Of a stretch of DNA of 64,000 bases, positions 57,412 through 64,000 are shown piece after piece. The translations under genes and the position numbers were made by a program. How positions within the stretch are numbered: position 1 is the first letter of the stretch; the number at the start of each line of letters is the position of its first letter. The notes under the pieces were generated by a model, which made no database searches, was not told where the DNA came from, and saw only the letters and a program-made list of their open reading frames with translations. The DNA comes from Stictocephala bisonia (lineage: Eukaryota > Arthropoda > Insecta > Hemiptera > Membracidae), in contig JAQJVL010002205.1 in assembly GCA_035578905.1 (NCBI GenBank), forward strand, positions 50,730-114,729, in the 5' to 3' direction.

Positions 57412-58215
57412 TTAGACCTTGACATCTTTTATGTGCACTCTTCGCACTTCTTTGGGATTGGACAGCCTCTGCACCAATATGCTCACTGGACTCAGCTGGG
57501 CTAGCACCTGGTACGGACCCTCATAGATGCAATGCAGCTTCTCCTGGAATCCTCGGCTTTGGTCGGACTGCACCCGTGATCTGATGTAGACCTGCTCTCC
57601 GATGCGAAGTGGGTTCCCATGTTGTCCATCCGCCTTGTGTTTGTTGCGATCTCTCATCCTTCTAAGGTTGTCCACTGCTTTCTCGAACTGCTTTAGTCGG
57701 TCTTCTTCACTGAGATTCCTCTCCACCAGGTCGTTCAAACTCCACTTGTTGGTTAACGGATCGTTTTTGGCGTGGTTAAACATTAATTCAAATCCACTAA
57801 ATCCAGTACTCTCACATGTGTTGTTGTTTATGGCTAAATTCAATTCACTGATTTCTTTGTCCCATTTATTTTGTTTGTTATGTGCATAGATTTTTAATAT
57901 GGCTTTCAAATTGCGTAAAAACCTTTCACTTTTGTTACCCTGGGGCTGATAAGGTATAGTCGTTTTATGAATTATTCCTTTTTTAAAGAAAAATTGTCTT
58001 AATTCATGAGCTTGAAAGTAAGACGCGTTATCTGACACTATTATTTTAGGCAGTGAGAACAAGCTGAAAATTCGATCATTTAACAATTCTTGAATTTTAT
58101 TGGATTTAATTTCTTTCATGGGGAATAACCAATTAAATTTTGTGAAATCATCCACAACAATAAGCAAGTACTTGTTTTGTTTACTACTCCTAGTTAATGG
58201 TCCAAATATATCCAT
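57412..58215 (-). CDS. Ty3/Gypsy-like integrase, truncated at its N terminus
   Basis: The frame begins at the integrase catalytic core (MDIFGPL...), lacking the HHCC zinc domain that should precede it. Core motifs: VVDDFTKF (first Asp), IIVSDNASYF (second Asp) and a SERFLRNLK helix supplying the catalytic Glu. A C-terminal chromodomain-like or SH3-like segment follows (GEQVYIRSRVQSDQSRGFQE, YEGPYQVLAQLSPVSILV), ending at the stop at 57412. The 267-residue frame has no internal stop. It could make a core protein, but without the zinc domain and the rest of pol the element cannot be autonomous. Confidence 0.85.
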   Translation of the reverse strand: MDIFGPLTRSSKQNKYLLIVVDDFTKFNWLFPMKEIKSNKIQELLNDRIFSLFSLPKIIVSDNASYFQAHELRQFFFKKGIIHKTTIPYQPQGNKSERFLRNLKAILKIYAHNKQNKWDKEISELNLAINNNTCESTGFSGFELMFNHAKNDPLTNKWSLNDLVERNLSEEDRLKQFEKAVDNLRRMRDRNKHKADGQHGNPLRIGEQVYIRSRVQSDQSRGFQEKLHCIYEGPYQVLAQLSPVSILVQRLSNPKEVRRVHIKDVKV

Positions 58216-58252
58216 GAATATTATGTATTTGAAATTTAATCTGTATTATCTG

Positions 58253-58345
58253 TAAGAAGAAAAATAAACACCATTTTTATCATTGAAGAATTTTTATTTT
58301 CATCTCTCATTTAAGTTGTTCAACCTATCAAAAATAAATAGTAGC
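58253..58345 (+). repeat. Inverted LTR fragment inside the LTR element
   Basis: 93 bases are the exact reverse complement of LTR positions beginning GCTACTATTTATTTTTGATA, lying 16 bases from the 5' LTR, so the two form a hairpin-capable inverted repeat. It marks the scar of the internal deletion that removed gag and most of pol. Confidence 0.85.
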
Positions 58346-58361
58346 AGAGTTGCGCACTTAA

Positions 58362-59537
58362 TGTAGCCTTAACTTAAAGCTACTATTTATTTTTGATAGG
58401 TTGAACAACTTAAATGAGAGATGAAAATAAAAATTCTTCAATGATAAAAATGGTGTTTATTTTTCTTCTTATAACTTCAACAAATAATAATAATAACGAA
58501 AATAAAAGAGCTTTCTTTATTTAGTTAAAGGAACACAAATAAATTAAAAATCAAAACAAATCAAATATCTTCAGACCAGAACCTTTTTTATTAATTAATT
58601 CTTAATTCAAAAATTTAGAAAATTGAAAATATCTCAAAATTGAAAATTGAAATTGAAATCAAATTGAAAATCAAAATCAAAGTTGCAAATCAAAATTAAA
58701 ATTGCAAATCAAAATTAAAATTCTTAAAGTTGAAATTGTTAAATTGAAATTGCCTCCGGGAGATCTGAAAAAAAAATAAATAACCAGCTTTTAGTGACTT
58801 GAAACATTTTCCTTTCTACAAAATTTTTTAAATAGAAAACAAAGCACTCTCAGAACTGTCACTAGAAGAGTGACTACAAACAGGAAACAAGTTTTAACCG
58901 CGCATGCTTGGTGGATCTTACCCTAACTACTAAAACCCTACTGAAAAACCTAACTAGAGAAAACTTGTAAAAATTACTTACGTAGCTGTCCTGGAGGTTT
59001 TAACCCACAACGTGACCACAAACAAAGCGCGACATACGCTCACTCACTCACTAGCGACAAGGAAAATTGCCGATCCGGAAAACAAGACTCCGAACGGTTA
59101 AAATCGCCGTGAAGAACAAACGTGGTCACACGCCAAAAGATTACTTCCAACTGCTCGAACGCCCGCAAACCTTCCACCAACGGACCTACCCCCTCCTTAC
59201 TCTAGAAGCTAAATCAACCAATAAGAACCCTCTAAACCAGGACAACCGAACAAGTAAGGCTCACCAAACATGTTGACTTCAGAAAACATGTCGCATGAAA
59301 TTGACAGGAAATTAACAACGTGAATATACTGGTTATTTAGCTAATTTAAATGGGAAAAAACTACTTTTTTATTTGAAAGGGGAAGATTCTGAATTTTTCT
59401 CAAAACTTGGAGAATTTATATTGAAAACTTTTGGTAAAAGAACCAAACACCTAAATCTCTCAGTTCTTACAATATTTAACATTTTCTAGACACAATTCTC
59501 TAAAATCATTATAATGAGACAATTAACAATTGTTACA
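58362..59537 (-). repeat. 5' LTR (1176 bp)
   Basis: The other member of the direct pair; differs from the 3' LTR by one A in a homopolymer as far as I could compare. With the element on the minus strand this is the upstream LTR. The usual tRNA primer-binding site next to it (minus strand from 58361) is not recognisable: the sequence reads TTAAGTGCGCAACTCTGC. Confidence 0.95.
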
Positions 59538-60350
59538 ACGTATATCCATCCATCCACGCACTTTTTTGGTGGTTTCTATACCACACAGGAAGGTCATAGC
59601 TGTCATCAGAGGATTTTTTTACATTTTTAAAAGGACGAGGGTTTTTAGATTTACCAATCAGGCAGAGTTTCAGTTTGTGTTCCCCAGTCACATTACTGCA
59701 CGCCAAAATTGTCAGTCTTTCTTTACTCCTCTTGTATCCTGGAGCAGATTTTTCGTGCTGTGATGCAAGTGTCTGTGTAGGAAGCGCTTTTATGTACAGA
59801 CCACTTTCATCACAATTGTAAACTTGGTTACCACTCAAACCTTCTTTCTCAATCAAACAGTGTAACCTCTTTTTGAATTCATTTACACTTTCGATTTCTG
59901 CAGAAAGTTTTTCCCCACATATGTTGAGTTGCCTGACACCATACCGCTTCTTCCATCGGTCAATTCAACCAATGCTTGCAGTGAAACCAGGTTCGCCCTC
60001 CTTAAACTCTTCATAAAACTTGAGGGCTTTTTCTTGAAGCAAAGGGCCTGAAAAGTTCCGCTTTCTCTGTGACTCCGAAACCACAAATAAAGAGCCTCAC
60101 TAACTTTTTCATATTCTCCTCCTTTCATATTTTTCCTCCCTTTTACAGATTCACTGCACAGTCTTTTTGAGCACCACAACTCAATGTTCGATCTGTTTTT
60201 CTTCCAGCCCAACAATGTTGTTCTCCCAACACCTAACTCCAACATTAGTTTAATGACACTTTCACCCTTATCCAATCTCTTCAAAGCTTCAAACTTCATC
60301 TCCATTGACACGTTAAGCTGTTTTCTTTTCTTTTGAAATGCCATAGTCAC
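59538..60350 (-). pseudogene. Tigger 2 transposase, N-terminal half
   Basis: Starts at 60350 (MTMAFQKKRKQLNVSMEMKF) with the CENP-B-type HTH: RLDKGESVIKLMLELGVGRT, then TLLGWKKN. A frameshift near 60060 moves the reading frame, and an in-frame TGA follows around 59965, just before the expected IDRWKKRYG segment. The frame is open again from 59856 with GLSGNQVYNCDESGLYIKAL (first catalytic Asp in NCDESG). It ends at the LTR target site (59538). It is related to the intact Tigger 1 transposase at 9718 but from a different family, judged by TIRs and many substitutions. Confidence 0.88.
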
Positions 60351-60806
60351 GTAATCACTGCACTGTAAATTTCAAACTAAAAAAAATTACTTAAAAATAA
60401 AACGCGAAACTGCACTATATAAACACAATAGGCCACCAAAACACAGTCATAATGAACAACACAACGCCAAGACGAACGGAGCAGAACTGAGTTGACTGAC
60501 ATGCGGAAGGGACAAGACATTGGCCAGGCAGAAGGATGACAAAAGCTGTGACAGGTGACACTAGCATTGGAACGTGCTAGCTAACAATAGAGAGGTCATT
60601 CCACTTCTGCTTACTCCCTTTTCACACCTCGCTTTCACCCCCGGCCTCTCGCCGGCGGGCAACGAGCGACGACAGGGGTTGATTTATTTGTTCCCCGAGC
60701 GTGTCGAGTTATACGGAATGTCGAGTTTTTGAAGGTCGAGTTTTCGGGACTTTACTGTAACAGCAAACTCTTGTTCTCTTAGAAATTAGCGGTCTCGAAT
60801 ATTGCC

Positions 60807-60971
60807 GTACGTGGATGGATGGGTGGGTCAAAATCACTTTATGTAAAATGGATAGGTGAATAGGTCAATATCACAGTATTAATATACTGATATGCTATGG
60901 TGGGTGGGTCAATATCAGCGTACGTGTATGAATAGGTGGATGAATTAATATTACCATAAGTGTGGTGGGTG
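60807..60971 (+). repeat. Degenerate minisatellite, 36-40 bp units
   Basis: Repeats of a GTGGGTGGGTCAATATCA / GTACGTGTATGAATAGG type unit, about four copies. Continues at 61870-61936 after the interruption at 60972. Confidence 0.75.
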
Positions 60972-61869
60972 TGTAAGGTACGTTTTTGTTTAAGTTCGGT
61001 ATCGTATAAATAGTTCGCACACTCGCCAGCTAGGATAGTTGCAGCGGGCTGGTTATAGTTCCAGGGGTCGGAGTTAAGGAATGGAGTCGAGGTGAACGGT
61101 TCAGTACTTTTGATCTCCAAAGATCATTCACGTGGCACAAGATCACAACTCATCATCACCTCTTGCCTCGAGGTAGGTTGGAACAGTGTTGTGAGGATAT
61201 AGGATGCTGGGAATGCTGATATTCTGTCCTAATGTCCTAAAACCCCAATTCCCGCCTTTCACGGCAGTCCAAAGCCAAAAGGGGACCTACGAAACCTACC
61301 TAGGATTGGGCTAAGTCCCGCCTTTTTCAGCAGTCCGAAGCCAAAAATGGACCTACGAAATATTAATCCAAAAGGTACTCGGGCTACTCGTCTCGCAAAT
61401 GAAATGATTCAAATAAAAACAAAACTTCTATTTGCAGAATGTAACAAAACAAAGCTAATACTAACGATAGTTGGGTTAGGACCGTTTTCTCAGCAGTAAC
61501 TACTTAACCCCCAATTAACTCGTCTCTGATAACTTAAACATCTCCTCTCACATGCAAGGATTAAAACAAACTACTATATGAATGGTGTAAATAAGCTAAT
61601 GCACAAAGCTAACAGAGATGGCAAGCTTTAATATCTGGAGACAGGCCCACTTACCTCGTCGAACTGGCTTCGCTGATAACACTCGAGTTGACTGGCTCTG
61701 CTGGTTGCGGTCGGCAATTTTGTTAAAACCTGGCGCCTCCAAGCGGTGCGTAAGTGTAGCAGGCGGCAGACGCGGGAATTTCAAATGGCCTAATTCTCTG
61801 TCTGCTTGAACTCCTCTTCGTTTAACTTAAATTATCCTTTAAAAAAAAACTTCATGAAGCAACCTTATA
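60972..61869. mobile_element. Probable solo LTR (898 bp)
   Basis: Begins TGTAAGGTACG and ends GCAACCTTATA, an inverted-end pair with one mismatch. It is flanked by GGTG on both sides (60968-60971 and 61870-61873) and splits a minisatellite. Inside are a TATA box (CGTATAAATAGTTCGC near 61004) and an internal duplication of about 40 bases (AGCCAAAA...GGACCTACGAAA, 61265-61290 and 61333-61356). There is no ORF. Best explained as a solo LTR; a MITE is the alternative. Confidence 0.5.
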
Positions 61870-61936
61870 GGTGGATGAGTCATCATCACTGTACATGTTT
61901 GGGTGAGGGGTTGGTAGATCATTATCTTCATACATA
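61870..61936 (+). repeat. Minisatellite, continuation
   Basis: GGTGGATGAGTCATCATCAC and GTACATGTTTGGGTGAGGGG units resemble those left of the probable solo LTR. Confidence 0.6.
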
Positions 61937-62855
61937 GTTAATTACCTATCAGCACATCTCTGAATAAGGAAGGATCTCAAAGTTTGCTATCATTTATTCG
62001 TACTGAAACAGTGTAAAGAGGTTTTTGTTGTTGTATTTCATTAAGAACAAAAATGTATAAACAAGCTATATAACAGTCTAAATTTAACAGTTTCATATGA
62101 TGAACACTAGATTTCAAAATTACAAGTGCAATAAAACAGACCAAGGGTTACTCAAAGAAAAGAGTTCTCGATAAGTTTCCAGTATGAAATAATATTAAGT
62201 CCTGATAAAATTACTAGTATAAAAATAAATTACAATAAATTATTAATTTTTTGTAATGAAAAATCCAAAAGTTTACAGCAAAATTCTGATTAAAATCCCT
62301 ATGAGGAGTTGTACAAGTAAAAAACAATTTCAAAAGAGCCAAAATGTGCAGATTTTTTTATTACTGCTTAGAAATTGTATTTTACAGAAATGATATATTA
62401 TTAAACATATTTTTTTGGATTTCTAAAATTTGTTTAGTAAAAAAGTGCAAATTACTTTTGCGACGACCCACATACATGACGAAAGTGTATAATAAATGTT
62501 TGTAAATTAGTAACATTACGATGCACTGCAATATTAGTAGATTAGTACAATTTTATGTTTATAGCTTAAATGTCATGCAGATTTTTGTAATTTTCAAATA
62601 TTTGAGTTGGTTATTTTATAGCATTTTAAATTATGTCCAGTGTCCAAAAAAAATGGACAGAAAATTAAAGAAGTTGATTGTGAGTTTTGTAAATTTACAT
62701 GACTATGGAGAACTATTGATTGTACTATAGCCATGGTCAATCTAATTTAAAATTGGTTCACATATCAAGCAGATCTGGGCCTTTATGAATCGTTGAAGGG
62801 CTTAAGTTGAGAACTTTTAAGTTACAGTTATGTAGTAAATGTTATTCTGTGACAG
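61937..62855. other. NRDE2 intron, no gene seen
   Basis: AT-rich. The open frame at 62521-62730 has no recognisable domain. Confidence 0.5.
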
Positions 62856-63044
62856 GCTTGGTTCAGCCAGTGATGTCGCCAGAGCTGAAACTGCCGTTAG
62901 TTGTCATAACAGGCGTGCTGCTGAAAGTACCTCTGTTACCATCTCGACAATGTCTTTTATCTACTGTTACACTCCTTCAGTCACCATTCTCTATTAATAA
63001 CGTAGAGACTCTCCTGCCAGCAGTAATGGTGAATGGGCCTCACT
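62856..63044 (+). CDS. NRDE2: NRDE2 homologue, last visible coding exon
   Basis: Acceptor TTCTGTGACAG|GC and donor CACT|GTGAGT define 189 bases in phase with the exon at 53176. The product runs LVQPVMSPELKLPLVVI, then LLKVPLLPSRQCLLSTV, then INNVETLLPAVMVNGPH. Joined in frame to the upstream DDM, it parallels the family's FDDLGQSLIRLSSHDLQFQLV-type helix and following LGVP turn. It ends in phase 1, so at least one more exon lies beyond the window; the large C-terminal half of the family is not included here. Confidence 0.75.
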
Positions 63045-63719
63045 GTGAGTACAAGAAACATGACAATTGTCTGTTAATGTACAATTTTGCTTTTATTATT
63101 ATTACTAATTTCATCTATAAATTTATTTGATATTCGATAAAGAAAACAATATAAAGCTAAATTAACTTTGTCAAATAATCGTGTGGTGAAATTTGAAAAG
63201 TGATTTAAGGCTCTTTGGTCAAAAAATTGTTTCTGTTTTTTTTTTTTTTATCACAATGTCATGATATCAGCTATTAGACACCATCCAAGTATTTCTTTCA
63301 TAAAAATTATCTTTATATTTTTAAATACATCACCCTTAAGATGTGAATTTGGGCTTTCTTGGTACAATATCCGTTAAGAAACTATCACCCAAATTTGACA
63401 AACACCCTCACAGGACTGGTCTTCATCAACATTTATTTTTGATTACGTAATTTTATTACAAATGAGCAAATAGGATTTTAATAAATTAATTTTATGTTTG
63501 TTTTTATTTTAATGCAAAGAGAAATACAACAACGTATAGGGCATCTTATGCTCTTTAATATCCCCCAATTAAAAAAATTGTTAAATTTGTATATTCAATT
63601 GGTATAATTCGATTTTTATAATGGTAGACATTTGTTATAATAGTAAATAACTAACTAAAGAGTGTCTGATATATTGTCTTCATGGAGCTGAGCTTAGAAT
63701 AATATCATCAAATAACCTT
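63045..63719. other. NRDE2 intron after the last visible exon
   Basis: AT-rich sequence; no repeat was assigned. Confidence 0.5.
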
Positions 63720-64000
63720 AATATTCTATACATTTATTTATTTATATACAGCCTTTACAAAAACCTTACTCAAAAGATATAAAAGTTGTCATCATACATA
63801 TAACTTAATATTAAAGTTAACAATGTATTTTATAATAAAAAAGTATATTAATTAGCTAGCATCTAATTTCTTGCGACATAAAGTCATCAATACTATAAAA
63901 AAATTTCTCCACAAGCCAATTTTGTAACTTTTTAAAGGACTTGTTTTCTATTTCCTGTTTCAAATTGATAGGAAGTTTACTAAAAAATTTGGTACCAATA
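63720..64000 (-). mobile_element. 3' end of a LINE, cut by the window edge
   Basis: The minus strand from the edge encodes IGTKFFSKLPINLKQEIENK, then FKKLQNWLVEKFFYSIDDFM and a stop at about 63855. This is the usual C terminus of jockey-like ORF2 proteins (xxYNxLPxxLK...FKxxLxxWLxxxxFYSxDEF). A TTTATTTATTTATA stretch at about 63730 is in the position of the 3' tail. Confidence 0.7.

Larger units (their letters stand above)
54731..59537 (-). mobile_element. Ty3/Gypsy-like LTR element, internally deleted
   Basis: Two direct LTRs flank an internal region with a minus-strand integrase and a polypurine tract before the 3' LTR. The target duplication is ACGT (54727-54730 and 59538-59541). Gag, protease, RT and RNase H are missing: only about 146 bases separate the 5' LTR from the truncated integrase. 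It therefore moved with help from relatives or was deleted before or during insertion. The near-identical LTRs indicate a recent insertion. Confidence 0.92.
53509..60757 (-). mobile_element. Tigger/pogo element 2, dead, split by an LTR element
   Basis: Ends CAGTAGAGTCTCGTAAACTC and, at right, the complement of CAGTAAAGTCCCGAAAACTC, with TA at 53507-53508 and 60758-60759. Subterminal TGTCGAGTTT units recur on both sides. The native element is about 2.4 kb once the 4.8-kb LTR insertion is removed. Its transposase is broken by the insertion, a frameshift and a stop. Confidence 0.9.
3924..63044 (+). other. NRDE2: NRDE2 homologue, gene span (partial, 3' end outside window)
   Basis: Seven coding exons on the + strand share splice signals, compatible phases and an order matching NRDE2 family proteins (animal NRDE2 and C. 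elegans nrde-2). The family acts in the nucleus; human NRDE2 binds the exosome helicase MTR4 and the worm protein works in nuclear RNAi. Seen here: a short N-terminal motif ending in a SDLSWLQNSSF-type block, a lysine-rich stretch, the FNKKLASNPSDVDVWLEYIRFQ-type start of the helical-repeat region, a LLLECGTFLQQTGLWEQLW block, and a QRVVFTDDMAG block resembling the family's PERQVLFDD. The span is at least 59 kb for about 350 visible codons, because introns are packed with transposons. At least one exon is missing between 30287 and 47402. Function is inferred from family membership. Confidence 0.85.

Noticed and set aside
1..64000. CRISPR arrays, rRNA, bacterial operons or riboswitches
   Set aside because: No regularly spaced short repeats, rRNA-like stretches or prokaryotic gene organisation were seen; the window is plainly eukaryotic.

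Overview
This window looks like part of a large, AT-rich insect-type genome. The reasons are introns of many kilobases, tRNA-derived SINEs, jockey-like LINEs, Tigger/pogo, mariner, hAT, piggyBac-like and Ty3/Gypsy-like elements, and one ordinary nuclear gene spread through them. Within insects I cannot place it firmly; a large-genome hemipteran is only a guess. No bacterial, organellar or CRISPR sequence was seen.

The only host gene I can support is a + strand homologue of NRDE2 (nuclear RNAi and exosome-regulating factor). Seven coding exons are visible: 3924-4114, 7465-7596, 15845-15978, 30178-30287, 47402-47545, 53027-53176 and 62856-63044. All splice phases agree except across 30287 to 47402. 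There the phase breaks and about 100 or more family residues are absent, so at least one exon must lie between. That interval is filled by a stretch (about 32.69-46.17 kb) whose base composition and homopolymer runs look like uncorrected sequencing error. The gene continues past the right edge.

Everything else is mostly nested mobile DNA inside the introns. Intron 1 has a 1.1-kb foldback element and a decayed piggyBac-like gene. Intron 2 has an unclassified repeat split by a hAT element (8-bp duplication), itself split by an intact-looking Tigger element with a 529-codon transposase, then a truncated LINE and three SINEs. Intron 3 has a hAT remnant, a long CA microsatellite and a decayed 7.8-kb minus-strand gene of a multicopy uncharacterised family. 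That gene is broken by a mariner (one-base frameshift), a palindromic mariner derivative and a LINE. The next intron holds a second copy of the unclassified repeat, the error-rich block, and a second hAT copy inside a LINE; that copy lacks the Tigger and so preserves the empty site.

From 47.5 kb on there is a LINE split by a SINE, a Penelope-like GIY-YIG remnant, and a second, dead Tigger. The dead Tigger was split by a Gypsy-like element with nearly identical 1175/1176-bp LTRs and a 4-bp target duplication. After it come a minisatellite split by a probable solo LTR and the last visible NRDE2 exon.

Order of events can be read from the nesting: unclassified repeat before hAT before Tigger 1, and Tigger 2 before the LTR element. 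Tigger 1 and the LTR element look youngest.
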